Origin: Cytophagales bacterium | Lineage (GTDB): Bacteria; Bacteroidota; Bacteroidia; Cytophagales; Bernardetiaceae | DNA: 64,000 bases | Assembly (NCBI GenBank): GCA_013299045.1 | Contig: JAAFJX010000003.1 | Coordinates: 157,790-221,789 of the forward strand | Reading direction: 5' to 3' | In this document: piece by piece, positions 46,178-56,059 of the stretch | How positions within the stretch are numbered: the stretch's first letter is position 1 | How the letters are laid out: every line of letters begins with the position of its first letter | Translations under genes and position numbers: made by a program | The notes under the pieces: generated by a model | Database searches by the model: none | What the model was told of the DNA's origin: nothing | Seen by the model: only the letters and a program-made list of their open reading frames with translations

Positions 46178-46198
46178 ATTGGCAATATTTATTGCTAA

Positions 46199-47485
46199 TC
46201 AATTCCCTTCAGGAATGGTGTTGAGCTTCTCAGCCAAGTTAATGAGTTTATCCACATTCATGGAGCGTTTGATAGAGCGAATAACCTCGTTTTTTTGATT
46301 GGTCAGAGAGGTTATCTGCATTTGAATTTTGCTGTTATCATTGCTGAGATTTCTGCCTTTAGCGTCCTCGAGGATAACAAGGGTAGCCTTGCTGTTTTCG
46401 TCTAGTAATGAAATGTAACGGTTATATAGGAAGACAAACTCTTTAAAAAGGTCTACCACGTCCAGAGTTCGTTTGTCCATTTCGGCCAGGTGCTTGTTAT
46501 TATTGAGCAAGGTGGCATAATCGCTTTTTCCATTAACTTGGTGCTTTTTGTCCAATGCCTTCAAATAGGTCTTCACACTTTCGCGGTTGTAGCCCACAAA
46601 AACGTCTGTCAGATAGTCCCTTGCTGGCACATCTTCAGAGGTAGGCAGCTTCACTTGCTGCATTTGGCTCGCACGCGCATTGCGTACTACAATATCGCCA
46701 AGTTTATTGTAAAGACTATTGGTTTCAATTTGAAACTCTTGCATATTGGAACTATAAGCAGCATTAACCGTATTCATGCGCGCATAAAACATCGTGAACT
46801 GGTCTAGCTCCATCTTAAAACTCTCTAACTGCTGAGGCGAAATATCTTTACGACTAGCAGACACGCTGGTAATAAAACTCAAAACACTTGCACCTGTGCT
46901 TAAAATAGGGTTGGCAGCAGCCAGTGTACTGACAACAGGATTTTTGAGAAGCGCACCCACAAATTCCTTGACGCGCCCATTCTCTTTGTTTGCGCCATTG
47001 GTTATGTATTTTTGAGTCAGTTCATTAACTTTCTGATTATAAGAAAAACCCAGACTCTCATCAGCAGGATTATTCAAAGAGGCTATGCTATTTCTATAAT
47101 TATCGGACTGACTGAGCGTATAAAGTGTATTCAGGCGTTCGTAAATCAACTCATTCAGTTCGGTAGAGAGTATCATATTATTGTAGATAAGCGCATAACG
47201 TTTTTTATCGTCTAGCTCCATCTTCACTTGCACGTTTTTAATAAGTACTTCCTGCCCTGTAAGAACTTCTTTTTGGGTACGCATCTGCTCACCAAGCTCT
47301 GTTATTTTGAGGCTATCCTCGCGCTTCTGTTTGAGTAGGCGACTCACCTCTGCCTGATTTTTCTTGAGTTCATCTACAATTCTATATAGTTCGCGAATAG
47401 AATCTGAAGAACTTGTATTTTGGGCCTGGAGCATACCGCCTACAAAGCACAAAACAAGAAAGGGAAAAATAATTTTTTTAATCAT
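46199..47485 (-). CDS. Exported coiled-coil protein of unknown function
   Basis: 428 residues. Signal peptide (1-21, ending LQAQ). A heptad-rich coiled coil follows (about 30-90; ELYRIVDELKKNQAEVSRLL), then a mostly helical body with one small-residue, possibly membrane-inserting stretch (VSTLAAANPILSTGASVLSFI, about 190-210), and a further coiled region at the C terminus. The layout recalls pore-forming alpha-helical proteins, but that is only an impression. Not recognised. Single gene with a TACTTTTG -7 element at 47562-47569 and the strong terminator at 46143. Confidence 0.72.
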   Translation of the reverse strand: MIKKIIFPFLVLCFVGGMLQAQNTSSSDSIRELYRIVDELKKNQAEVSRLLKQKREDSLKITELGEQMRTQKEVLTGQEVLIKNVQVKMELDDKKRYALIYNNMILSTELNELIYERLNTLYTLSQSDNYRNSIASLNNPADESLGFSYNQKVNELTQKYITNGANKENGRVKEFVGALLKNPVVSTLAAANPILSTGASVLSFITSVSASRKDISPQQLESFKMELDQFTMFYARMNTVNAAYSSNMQEFQIETNSLYNKLGDIVVRNARASQMQQVKLPTSEDVPARDYLTDVFVGYNRESVKTYLKALDKKHQVNGKSDYATLLNNNKHLAEMDKRTLDVVDLFKEFVFLYNRYISLLDENSKATLVILEDAKGRNLSNDNSKIQMQITSLTNQKNEVIRSIKRSMNVDKLINLAEKLNTIPEGN

Positions 47486-47561
47486 AAATTATTGATATTT
47501 AAACAACTATGAGAAATTTCTCAAACCCAAAAACGAAACTATATGAACAAGAACACGAAGG

Positions 47562-47569
47562 CAAAAGTA
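47562..47569 (-). promoter_or_regulatory. -7 promoter element of the coiled-coil protein gene
   Basis: TACTTTTG on the minus strand, 77 bp upstream of the ATG; -33 match is imperfect (TTCG at the 18-bp position). Confidence 0.4.
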
Positions 47570-47680
47570 CAATCTTGTTTCGTATAACGAAAATTTTGGC
47601 CTGTTTTTTATGCGTATAGATTTTTTTTTGTACAGAAAAAAGTATTTTCTCAAGGTATCAATAATGCCATAGGCTCTACC

Positions 47681-48124
47681 CTATTCCAGCATACCCTTCT
47701 TCTCGCGCTTTTTGAGCGTATCTAACAAAACGACCATTAAGACCTTAGCCTTTTCGTTTTGCGCCATGTAATAACGGTAAGTGCTATGATAGGCAGCTGA
47801 GTCTACTCCTTGTCGCTTAAAAATATTGTATTCATAGCGTTCAAAGCGGTTTATTTTGCTGATGCTGTCCCGTACACCTATCTGCGAAACGACTGCTTCT
47901 GCTATATGAAAATCTGCTAAGATACTGATAAACTTTGTTTCAGACAGCAGGTTTTTGGGCGGAATAATAACTTTTGTACTGTCTTTGGCGCTCTTTGCGG
48001 CTCCCTTTTCTGTAGCCAAAGAAGCACAGCCTGTGGAAAGAAGCACAGCTAGAAAGCAAAAAGAAAACGGTACAACATTAAGGGCATTAAGCCTGACGAA
48101 TTTGTTTAAAGACCAATGCTGCAT
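47681..48124 (-). CDS. DUF4296 lipoprotein
   Basis: 147 residues. Signal with lipobox STGC at about 30-33. The mature part carries the DUF4296 pattern: IIPPKNLLSETKFISILADF, then HIAEAV, and later YNIFKRQGVDSAAYHST with YYMAQ. DUF4296 lipoproteins are specific to Bacteroidota and of unknown function. Stop-to-start gap to the upstream transporter gene is 7 bp, so it is the last gene of that operon. Confidence 0.82.
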   Translation of the reverse strand: MQHWSLNKFVRLNALNVVPFSFCFLAVLLSTGCASLATEKGAAKSAKDSTKVIIPPKNLLSETKFISILADFHIAEAVVSQIGVRDSISKINRFERYEYNIFKRQGVDSAAYHSTYRYYMAQNEKAKVLMVVLLDTLKKREKKGMLE

Positions 48125-48131
48125 AAACTAA

Positions 48132-51100
48132 CTAAGCCTTTTTGCGCCTTTTAAACTTCAATTTATCAAAATTAATTTTGCCCAGCAGGTTGATAAACTT
48201 TGCCAACGACTCATAGTAAAGCGTAACACAAAGCACAATAGTAAGCAACCAGATAATGGCTACATTGAACCCAAATGTTCCATAAAAACTACCCATAAAA
48301 TGTTTTTCGGGTGCGTAAAAGTGGGAGCGGTAGTCCAAAGCATTTGACATAAGGCTAGGTGCATGATAAATAGGGTCAATTTGCTGCACAATGCGCTCGC
48401 CATTAGAAACGGCGTAGTCGTCGCGGCTAATGAATACATTTTTAACCATATCGGCCAAACGCTCGTTGAAGTATTGATTTTTGAGTTGTTTTTCGGTGAG
48501 TTCACCTTTTTTAGCAGCTTCTAACTTGTAACGAATAGCCTCCTCGCGGCTGTCTGCTTCCAAGAAAACCATGTTATAAGCCTCGTTCACTTTATCCAGA
48601 TACTGATTCAGTTGTTCAGCTGTTTTTTCATTAAAATTTACAGCAGTTAGGAGCTTAGCAGCGTCCAACTTGGGCAGCTCCTTGGCAAATTTTTCACTTT
48701 GTAATAGCTGCAACTCATTGCTGATGAGGGCGAGGTCGCGAGCGAGGGCTACTTTGGCAGAGTCCGATGGGTTTTTCTTGTAAGCCACTGCTTTCTCTAC
48801 AATTTCCTTCATGGCGGGAATCCAGTCGTCCATTTTGAACTTGCTATAACTCTTGATGCGCTCAGTTTTATAGAATTTTTCTTCGTAAGGATTATTGATA
48901 AACTGTTCAACAGCAATGGCTTCATAGGCCCAGCGAGACACCATAAAATCTGCCAGGACAGGAACTTTACCTGTTTCTGTAATAGCATTATTGAGCTGGT
49001 CAAACCTAAAAATACCCCCGCTCATAATCATTTGCGGAATCAAAATCAATGGAATGAGAATATAAACCGTAATGGCAGAATTGAAAGAAGCCGATATATT
49101 AAGGCCCAAAACGTTTGCGAAGCAAGAAGTAGAGAACAATACAAGCCAGTAGGTAAAATGCAACTCTTCTATTTCAAGTATAAAGTTACCTATCAAAACG
49201 AAAGTGAGTGTTTGAACAGCGGAGAGTGTGAATAAAATGACTAGTTTTGAAGTCAGGTAGCTGATTCTACTCAAGTTAAGAAAAGCCTCACGCCGCTGTA
49301 TTTTGCGGTCGCGTATAATCTCTTCGGCACTCACTGTTAGGCCCATAAAAAGCGCAATAATCACGCATATCAAAACGAATGCGGGTATGTTTTCATTGTA
49401 ACGATAAACATAATCTGCTGTTTCTGATGTATTTCTGTAACGAACTACAAGAGAAAGCAATAAGGCTAAGAAAGGTGCTTCCAATAAGTTAATCAGCATA
49501 TACTGGGTATTGCTGGCTTTAGAAAGGAAGTCCCGCACAGTAAAAATGCTTAACTGCTTAATTTTAGAAGGAATACTCAAATTTTTGGGCGGTAGCTCCT
49601 TGACTTCTTCTACCTGCTCAACAACCACTTTTTGTTTATATAGCTCATGCCACTCGGCAGGCGTAACTTTTCGTTTGTTGGTAAACTCACCGTACTCGTC
49701 CACGACTTTGGCCTCCATGAGGTTGAATATCAGTTCTGGTGTAACGTTACCACAGGACGCACATTGGCCTTTGTCGCTACCGATTTGATTGGTAGCTTTT
49801 TTGAAATAAGTAACAGCCTCAATAGGATTGCCAGAGAAAGCGGGGAAGCCACCAGTATCCAAAATAATCATTTTGTCAAACATCTTATAAATATCTGACG
49901 AGGGCTGGTGTATAACCACAAAAATTAATTTGCCTTTCAAAGAAAGTTCCTTGAGCAAATCAATGACGTTTTCGGAGTCGCGAGAAGACAGACCCGACGT
50001 AGGCTCGTCCACAAACATAACAGCAGGCTCGCGAATCAACTCTAAGGCGATGTTGAGGCGCTTGCGTTGGCCGCCGCTAATCAATTTATTGAGTACATTG
50101 CCTACTTTGAGGCCAGCAATGCGGTCAAGCCCCAAGCTATTGAGTACATCATTCACACGCTTGGTGAGTTCTGCCTCACTCAAATCTTTGAAGCAGAGCT
50201 TAGCGTTGTAGTAAAGGTTTTGAAAAACAGTTAGTTCTTCTATCAAAATATCATCTTGGGCAATGTAACCAATAACCCCCTCAATGTTCTTTTTGTCTTT
50301 ATGAATATCTACACCATTGATTTTAACCTCGCCTTTGTAGGGTCTTTCTAAGCCAGCCAAAACGTTCAAAAGAGTTGTTTTACCTGCGCCACTTGCCCCC
50401 ATGATACCAATGAGTTTGCCAGGCCCTTCAGAGATATTAACGTTGCGCAAGCCAATAGCACCATTCGGAAAACGAAACTCTAGGTTATTGACTTGTAAGG
50501 AAATTTTATAGGAATCTGTGGTGGCATTAAACTTCGTAACCAAATCGCTGTAGTAGAGGGGAGCGCCTTTGGGTGTTTTGAAAACGCTGCCGTGCGAATA
50601 GAGCAGAATAGAATTGGTTTTGACGAGTTGGCCGTTCAGGAAGATTTCGTCGTAACCGGTGTACTTTGTAAAGTACAAATCCACACTCTTGATGTGTATA
50701 AAAATAATTTCGCCGTCAAGCAGGCCAGAATCAATGTAGCGTTTTTTACTTTCGGTTGGTGGCTGCTCGTCATCAAAAACGAGTATGTCTTCAGAATCTA
50801 AGATGGTTGCAGAAGTAGGCTGGGTAGCAAAACTTTCAATGAGTTTATACTCATCTCTGCTGATTTTAAACGAGCGCGCAGCCGTATCAATGATTTCCAT
50901 ACGCTGGCGCGTAAAATCATTTTCGGCTGCAAGCATTTCTAGAAGTTTGAACAGAACAATGACTTTCTGTTTCTGTGTAAGCGTTTTATTAATTTGCTTA
51001 CAAATCTTTAGGACTTTGACGGAATCGGATACAGAGGTAAGCCCTTTATCTGCTTTGCGCTGGCGCTTGGCCTCGCCCTCTGGGTCTTCTTCGCCTGTAA

Positions 51101-51287
51101 CAGCTTCTTCAATACCAAACTGTGCATATTTATCGTAGAGTGCAACATACTCGGATACGGTCTTAGAGTCCAACTCTTGCGTAAAGAATCGAATAACATA
51201 GTCCCGTTCACCTTTAGTGGCTCCGCCATCTTGCTTGGATATGATAGCAAATAGTAGTGTAAGAGCCTTGAGTATTTCCTCACTCAT
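48132..51287 (-). CDS. ABCG-type ABC transporter with N-terminal TerB-like domain
   Basis: 1051 residues. The N-terminal ~150 residues look like a TerB-like helical domain (LLFAIISKQDGGATKGERDYV), then a small beta domain (about 185-260, FHA-like in pattern), an ATPase (Walker A GIMGASGAGKTTLLN, signature LISGGQRKRLNIALE, Walker B VMFVDEPTSGLS) and a C-terminal ABC-2 membrane domain. A large extracytoplasmic helical insert (about 800-990) sits between the fifth and sixth membrane spans. This domain order (ATPase before membrane part) is ABCG/White-like. It follows siaC copy 2 by 166 bp and has no promoter of its own that I can see. Substrate unknown. Confidence 0.88.
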   Translation of the reverse strand: MSEEILKALTLLFAIISKQDGGATKGERDYVIRFFTQELDSKTVSEYVALYDKYAQFGIEEAVTGEEDPEGEAKRQRKADKGLTSVSDSVKVLKICKQINKTLTQKQKVIVLFKLLEMLAAENDFTRQRMEIIDTAARSFKISRDEYKLIESFATQPTSATILDSEDILVFDDEQPPTESKKRYIDSGLLDGEIIFIHIKSVDLYFTKYTGYDEIFLNGQLVKTNSILLYSHGSVFKTPKGAPLYYSDLVTKFNATTDSYKISLQVNNLEFRFPNGAIGLRNVNISEGPGKLIGIMGASGAGKTTLLNVLAGLERPYKGEVKINGVDIHKDKKNIEGVIGYIAQDDILIEELTVFQNLYYNAKLCFKDLSEAELTKRVNDVLNSLGLDRIAGLKVGNVLNKLISGGQRKRLNIALELIREPAVMFVDEPTSGLSSRDSENVIDLLKELSLKGKLIFVVIHQPSSDIYKMFDKMIILDTGGFPAFSGNPIEAVTYFKKATNQIGSDKGQCASCGNVTPELIFNLMEAKVVDEYGEFTNKRKVTPAEWHELYKQKVVVEQVEEVKELPPKNLSIPSKIKQLSIFTVRDFLSKASNTQYMLINLLEAPFLALLLSLVVRYRNTSETADYVYRYNENIPAFVLICVIIALFMGLTVSAEEIIRDRKIQRREAFLNLSRISYLTSKLVILFTLSAVQTLTFVLIGNFILEIEELHFTYWLVLFSTSCFANVLGLNISASFNSAITVYILIPLILIPQMIMSGGIFRFDQLNNAITETGKVPVLADFMVSRWAYEAIAVEQFINNPYEEKFYKTERIKSYSKFKMDDWIPAMKEIVEKAVAYKKNPSDSAKVALARDLALISNELQLLQSEKFAKELPKLDAAKLLTAVNFNEKTAEQLNQYLDKVNEAYNMVFLEADSREEAIRYKLEAAKKGELTEKQLKNQYFNERLADMVKNVFISRDDYAVSNGERIVQQIDPIYHAPSLMSNALDYRSHFYAPEKHFMGSFYGTFGFNVAIIWLLTIVLCVTLYYESLAKFINLLGKINFDKLKFKRRKKA

Positions 51288-51453
51288 AAGATTGCTGCGT
51301 CTGGCAGTTTAAATGCCCTGTTATTATGTATTAAGATTTTTGAGTCAAAGTATCTAGTAAACTATGCCAAATTCTTTGCCAGAAAAGTCAAATAACACAA
51401 ACTAGCAGAAAACTTTTGACAGAAGCCTATAAAATGCCGACGAGCGGTTATTT

Positions 51454-51816
51454 TTAATAGGTTTTGAACTCAAAAGGCACATCTACAAGTTCTGAGAACT
51501 CTTCACCTGCTTCTTGCATATCTTCGTCGTCTTCGTGATAATACCAAATAACAGTTGTTCCTGATATATCCTCTAGTTTTGACAAGATGTCCAAGATCAG
51601 CTTAGAAGAGGCCGTATTGAAATACTCTAACTTGAACATGAATTTTGTGGAGGCATCTGCCGCTGCTGCGTAGTCCTCTAGCCACTTCAAGATAGGCTCG
51701 TAAAAATCTGCTGCGTCTTCAGGCAGTGAGCGACCTGACACTTCAAAGATTCCATTTGCCTTGTCAAGTATTACCTTAGGGGTATCTTCTGTGCCGTCTA
51801 AGTTGATTACTTGCAT
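51454..51816 (-). CDS. SiaC family regulatory phosphoprotein (DUF1987), copy 2
   Basis: 120 residues with the same plan as copy 1: KVILDKANGIFEVSGRSLPE, DFYEPILKWLEDYA, and the phosphoacceptor region LEYFNTASSK with Thr68 at the equivalent position. Acidic C terminus (DEDMQEAGEEFSEL). It is preceded by siaB copy 2 (57 bp) and siaA, so a full kinase-phosphatase-target set is present here. In Pseudomonas dephosphorylated SiaC activates the cyclase SiaD; no GGDEF protein is in the window, so the output partner is unknown. Confidence 0.86.
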   Translation of the reverse strand: MQVINLDGTEDTPKVILDKANGIFEVSGRSLPEDAADFYEPILKWLEDYAAAADASTKFMFKLEYFNTASSKLILDILSKLEDISGTTVIWYYHEDDEDMQEAGEEFSELVDVPFEFKTY

Positions 51817-51873
51817 ATAAATTAACAGTTTTAGTTGTGAAATTCAATAAAGAAATATATAGAGTTAAGAGAT

Positions 51874-52437
51874 TTACTCGCCGCCACCCTCTTGCGAACG
51901 TGAAATAACGACTTTCAATGAAAAGAACGCAATGTCATTATTGATAGGCTCAAAATCAAAAACCAGAGGATTTTCAGATTTTCGTGCCATATCTACAAAA
52001 CCCAAACCAGCTCCACCCTTTGAGGATAGGCCAGTAGAGTTTTTGATAATATCTTTATAGTGCATTTTGAGGCCATTTTTGTCAAGCGTATTAATAAACT
52101 TGAGTTTAGCTTCCAAATCAGAGATTCTATCCAAAAGAATTGGGTTACCCGATGTAATAAGGTACGCATCATCTGATTTGCCTATCATGAAAATTGCGTT
52201 ATTTTTGCCGTAAATCTCCTGCTGAAAAGAGTCTGAGTGCTTACAAATGTTCTGCAAGCTCTCCACCATGATATTAAACACTTTCCGTTTTACAGTAGAT
52301 TGTTCGCCAAAAGAATCCATATTCCGCTCCGCCATTGCCAATACTGACTTGGTGATTTCTTGGGTAAACTCCCCCTCGTACACCAGAATCAGATTCTGCG
52401 CAATCATGGTTTTATGCAGGTCATAGATATATTTCAT
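51874..52437 (-). CDS. SiaB family protein kinase, copy 2
   Basis: 187 residues of the SiaB/GHKL-like fold. N box IMVESLQNICKHS and G-box-like GGAGLGFVDMARKSENPLVF are intact. Predicted to phosphorylate SiaC copy 2 on Thr68. Located 95 bp after siaA and 57 bp before siaC. Confidence 0.84.
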   Translation of the reverse strand: MKYIYDLHKTMIAQNLILVYEGEFTQEITKSVLAMAERNMDSFGEQSTVKRKVFNIMVESLQNICKHSDSFQQEIYGKNNAIFMIGKSDDAYLITSGNPILLDRISDLEAKLKFINTLDKNGLKMHYKDIIKNSTGLSSKGGAGLGFVDMARKSENPLVFDFEPINNDIAFFSLKVVISRSQEGGGE

Positions 52438-52532
52438 TAGCGGTGTAAATTACGTTTATGGCTTTATAAGCGTTGTAAAAGTAGATGCTTTTTTCTGAAC
52501 CACCAAATAGTTTTTGAAAAAATAATCTAAAA

Positions 52533-55500
52533 TTATATTTGTAAACCTATCATTAGAATGTCGTCTGTTTGTTTGTAACTTCCTTTCCAAGTCATAAAAT
52601 CTTCATTTATAGCAGCTTCTACTACCTTCATGGACTCTTGACTCGTACGAGCAACAACGTTTTTGATGCGGTTTGTAGAGTATTTTTTGTTATCTGCACC
52701 ACCGAACTGGTCTGGGAGGCCGTCTGAGAATACAAAAAGGCGGTCGTGGGGCTTGAGTTCTAGGGTGTGTGTCGTAAATTTGGCTTTGTTTTTATAATGG
52801 CTGCTGCCGCCTACCGGGCACTTATCGCCTTTAATAGTCTGCAGCGTTTGGTTACGCAAACAATAAAGCGGACGGTGTGAACCCGAAAACTCGCATATAT
52901 TGGTGCTTAAACCAATTTTGAGCAGAGCAATATCCATGCCGTCTTTTGTAGCTGTGTCGGTGTCTTGGCGCAATGTTTTTATAACTCCCTCATTCAAAAG
53001 GTCTAATATTTCGCCCGCACTAAGGTTTTCCGAAAGGCTGACCACGTTGTTCAGAATAAAGTAGCCAACTAAGGAAATGAGTGCGCCAGGCACACCATGC
53101 CCCGTACAGTCCACTGCTGCTATATAAGCTTCTTGGCCTTTCTGCATGAACCAAGGGAAATCGCCACTGACGATATCTCGAGGTTTATAATAAATGAAGG
53201 ATTCGGGGAAAATGTTGCTGATGACATTGGTATCGGGCAAGATAGCCACCTGAATCCTTTTGGCATAGTTGATACTTTCCGAAATCTTTTTGTTTGTTTC
53301 GCGGATGGTACTTTCTATTAATTTCTGTTCGGTAATGTCGTGCGATACAATCAGTACAGACTCAATGGCGAGGCTTTCATTTTGCTCAGGAATGGCATTG
53401 ACTTGCATGATGCGTTCACCTTGCAAGGCAGTTATCTGCATTTCCTGTGTGCTGGTGGTTTTTTTCTTTAAAACAGTCTGCAAAATACTTTGCCACTGCT
53501 CTACCAGACTCTTGTTAATGGGTGTTTCTTGTATTTTTTTATTGAGTAACAGTTCAGTGGAATAGCCAGTTAGGGTATTTATGACAGGATTTATATAAAA
53601 TATTTTACCTTCGGGGTTCACGCGCATAATCAAATCTGGCGAATTTTCTGAGAGAGACTGCATTTGCCCACGCATACGAGACTCACGCTCTGCCAAAAGT
53701 TTTTCGGTAATATCCCGCATATTAACCACCAAGCCACGCACAGCAGCATCATTGGTACGGTTAGCCCCTGTGGCCTCTAGCCAAACAGTGTCATTGTTTT
53801 TCTTATAATACTCAAACTGAATAGTAATATTATCCTGCTGGTTTTCAATCAGTTGATTAAAAAAGTTTTCATAAATAGCTTTGCTGTCTTCGTGTACGTG
53901 CGAGAGGTCGTTCAAGCCAATAAGGTCTTCTTGTGAATACCCCAAAATAGAGCCTACCGAAGGACTAATGTAGCGTATGGTTCTATCCACTTCATAAATT
54001 GTAACAATTTCAGAAGCGTTTTCCAAAACTACCTGCATACGCTTCTGAGTACGGTTTACTTCTAGAATTTGCTCTTCAAGGCGTGTGTTGGTTCGGCGCA
54101 ACTCTTCTTGAGTGGCTTCCATCTCTTCGGCATTTTGCCTCAATACTTCTTGCTGCGCTTGCAACTCTTGGCTCATTTGCTGCGACTCCCGCAAAAGTGT
54201 AATGGTACGTTCGTTGATTTTGATGTTGTATATTGTTCGTGCAATGATAACCCCTATTTCTTTGGCAAAGTCAATGTGCATTTGCAAAAAACGCTCAAAC
54301 CCGGCAAATTCCAATACACCATAAACCTTTTCTTCATTAATAAGTGGCACAAAGAGCAAGCAAGTAGGGGAGCGGTCGCCAAGAATTCCAGAGGTTATTT
54401 GGGCATAACCTTTGGGTATTTCGGTGCGCAGAATCAAATCTTTTTCTATGGCGCATTGCCCTACCAAGCCCTCGGCAAACCTAAAGGAGTTGTTGATATA
54501 CTTCTTCTTGTTGTAGGCATAACAAGCCTTCATAACCAACATGGGTTCTGCAAAATCATTGTTCTCTTCTTGCTCCACCACGTAGAAAGCGCCTTGCAAT
54601 GCAGAAATCTTTTTGCAGATAAAGGCCACCACGCTATCGCCAAGCCCACTAATATCATTTCTTTCGCGCAGAATTTGACCAATTTCAGCCACACCCGACA
54701 CTATCCAGTTCCGTTCGCGGTCTTTCGTGTCGGCCTGAGTAATGTTGTCGCGCATGGCCAAAAGCGCATTACCCAATACATCGTTCTGGCTAATGGCTTT
54801 ATAGTCAGCACTATAATCTTCTTCTCCAATTCGGCGGGCAAAATCTGCCGTAGCGCGGAGTGTTTGAACGAGGTTATTAATAGCTATCGCCATTTCGCCT
54901 ATTTCATCGTTGGTTTGCTTGGTAACTTTGGTAGGAAGCTCGCCGTTAGCCACCACGTTCAGAATACGCTTGAGTTTGAGCAAAGGCGCTATGAGTACGT
55001 TTGAAAAACCCACAGACACTAAAAACGATACAAAAGCAATAATAATGGCAGAAATAATGAATGCTTTGACCAAGCCGTCTGTTTTTTCGCGAATTTCTGT
55101 CCTATCCACTTTTACCAAAAGTCCCCACTTAACGTTTGGTACTTGTTGCCAAGCGGCTAGCACCTCCTTGTCTTGGTGGTCTTTGTCGTAGCCAGAATCG
55201 CTGATGCCCTTAACTGCTTGTTGCAAACCGTTCAGGCGCGTATCCCCGATAAGAATATTCTGCGAAAGAGCAGCAACATGAGATTTTTCTAACTTATTGA
55301 TGCACAATATTTTGCTGCTAGACAATTTGCCCAAAACGATTTCGCATGAAGCGCCAATGCCACTCAAAGAGGCATCATCTATGACATCAAAGACAGGCGC
55401 AAGGTCGTACTCTACTACCACGTAGCCCACTACAGTAGCTCCTTTGTCCGCCAGCATAGCCACAGTTACATTGGTATGTATAGCGCCGGTGCTTGTTTTA

Positions 55501-55994
55501 AAAATTTCACCGTAATAAATTTCTGAGCTGATATGACCTACAAAGTTTTCGGCCTGTGGGAAACGCTCACCTAGCACGTAGCGCTCAGTCAAACCGTTGG
55601 TCTTGAAAACCACCTTGCCGTCGCGGTCTAGCATAACCATGTTTCGGTAGCCGAAAGTAGTCTGAAAATTTGCAAAGTGAATATCCAACTGCCTTTTTAT
55701 ACCAGAAAGGACAGTATCACGATTGCTTACGGTCAGATTGACGGTACGAGCTGCACATTCTGCCACACGCGACGAGGACTGAATGAGCTGCATATTTTGC
55801 TCAAGCTGATTAAAATGAAGGCTTATCTGCTCGGATTTGAGCCTTGTAGCCAAAACCAGATTTTCTCTGTAGTTATCCGTAATGCCGTTTGTACTCAAAA
55901 AATAAGCCACCATACTAATTACAAAAACTGTAATGAGCACAACGGTCAGCAACAGGGCTGTTATCTTACTTCTTATTCTTATTTCTCTGAGCAT
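52533..55994 (-). CDS. SiaA-like membrane sensor phosphatase (Cache-HAMP-GAF-PAS-PAS-SpoIIE)
   Basis: 1153 residues. Membrane span 1 (about 12-33), extracytoplasmic Cache-like sensor (about 34-305), membrane span 2 (about 310-335), HAMP (about 335-390), GAF (about 440-590), coiled coil (about 595-645), two PAS domains (about 650-890) and a C-terminal PP2C/SpoIIE phosphatase (about 915-1153; DIVSGDFPWF, VDCTGHGVPGA, DGMDIALL, FSDGLPDQFGG) with the metal-binding Asp residues. In Pseudomonas SiaA dephosphorylates SiaC; this protein has the same logic with a richer sensory front. Heads the operon siaA-siaB-siaC-ABC transporter-DUF4296; promoter at 56060-56090. Confidence 0.9.
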   Translation of the reverse strand: MLREIRIRSKITALLLTVVLITVFVISMVAYFLSTNGITDNYRENLVLATRLKSEQISLHFNQLEQNMQLIQSSSRVAECAARTVNLTVSNRDTVLSGIKRQLDIHFANFQTTFGYRNMVMLDRDGKVVFKTNGLTERYVLGERFPQAENFVGHISSEIYYGEIFKTSTGAIHTNVTVAMLADKGATVVGYVVVEYDLAPVFDVIDDASLSGIGASCEIVLGKLSSSKILCINKLEKSHVAALSQNILIGDTRLNGLQQAVKGISDSGYDKDHQDKEVLAAWQQVPNVKWGLLVKVDRTEIREKTDGLVKAFIISAIIIAFVSFLVSVGFSNVLIAPLLKLKRILNVVANGELPTKVTKQTNDEIGEMAIAINNLVQTLRATADFARRIGEEDYSADYKAISQNDVLGNALLAMRDNITQADTKDRERNWIVSGVAEIGQILRERNDISGLGDSVVAFICKKISALQGAFYVVEQEENNDFAEPMLVMKACYAYNKKKYINNSFRFAEGLVGQCAIEKDLILRTEIPKGYAQITSGILGDRSPTCLLFVPLINEEKVYGVLEFAGFERFLQMHIDFAKEIGVIIARTIYNIKINERTITLLRESQQMSQELQAQQEVLRQNAEEMEATQEELRRTNTRLEEQILEVNRTQKRMQVVLENASEIVTIYEVDRTIRYISPSVGSILGYSQEDLIGLNDLSHVHEDSKAIYENFFNQLIENQQDNITIQFEYYKKNNDTVWLEATGANRTNDAAVRGLVVNMRDITEKLLAERESRMRGQMQSLSENSPDLIMRVNPEGKIFYINPVINTLTGYSTELLLNKKIQETPINKSLVEQWQSILQTVLKKKTTSTQEMQITALQGERIMQVNAIPEQNESLAIESVLIVSHDITEQKLIESTIRETNKKISESINYAKRIQVAILPDTNVISNIFPESFIYYKPRDIVSGDFPWFMQKGQEAYIAAVDCTGHGVPGALISLVGYFILNNVVSLSENLSAGEILDLLNEGVIKTLRQDTDTATKDGMDIALLKIGLSTNICEFSGSHRPLYCLRNQTLQTIKGDKCPVGGSSHYKNKAKFTTHTLELKPHDRLFVFSDGLPDQFGGADNKKYSTNRIKNVVARTSQESMKVVEAAINEDFMTWKGSYKQTDDILMIGLQI

Positions 55995-56059
55995 GGTTTT
56001 TCTTAAAACAGAAAACGCAAGCGGACTTTGCTTAAAAGTAGTTTTATCCTATGGAATGG

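Noticed and set aside
54069..55004. A 311-codon open frame on the plus strand inside the siaA gene
   Set aside because: It is antisense to well-conserved HAMP, GAF and coiled-coil coding sequence, has unlikely composition and no family resemblance; a shadow of the real gene.
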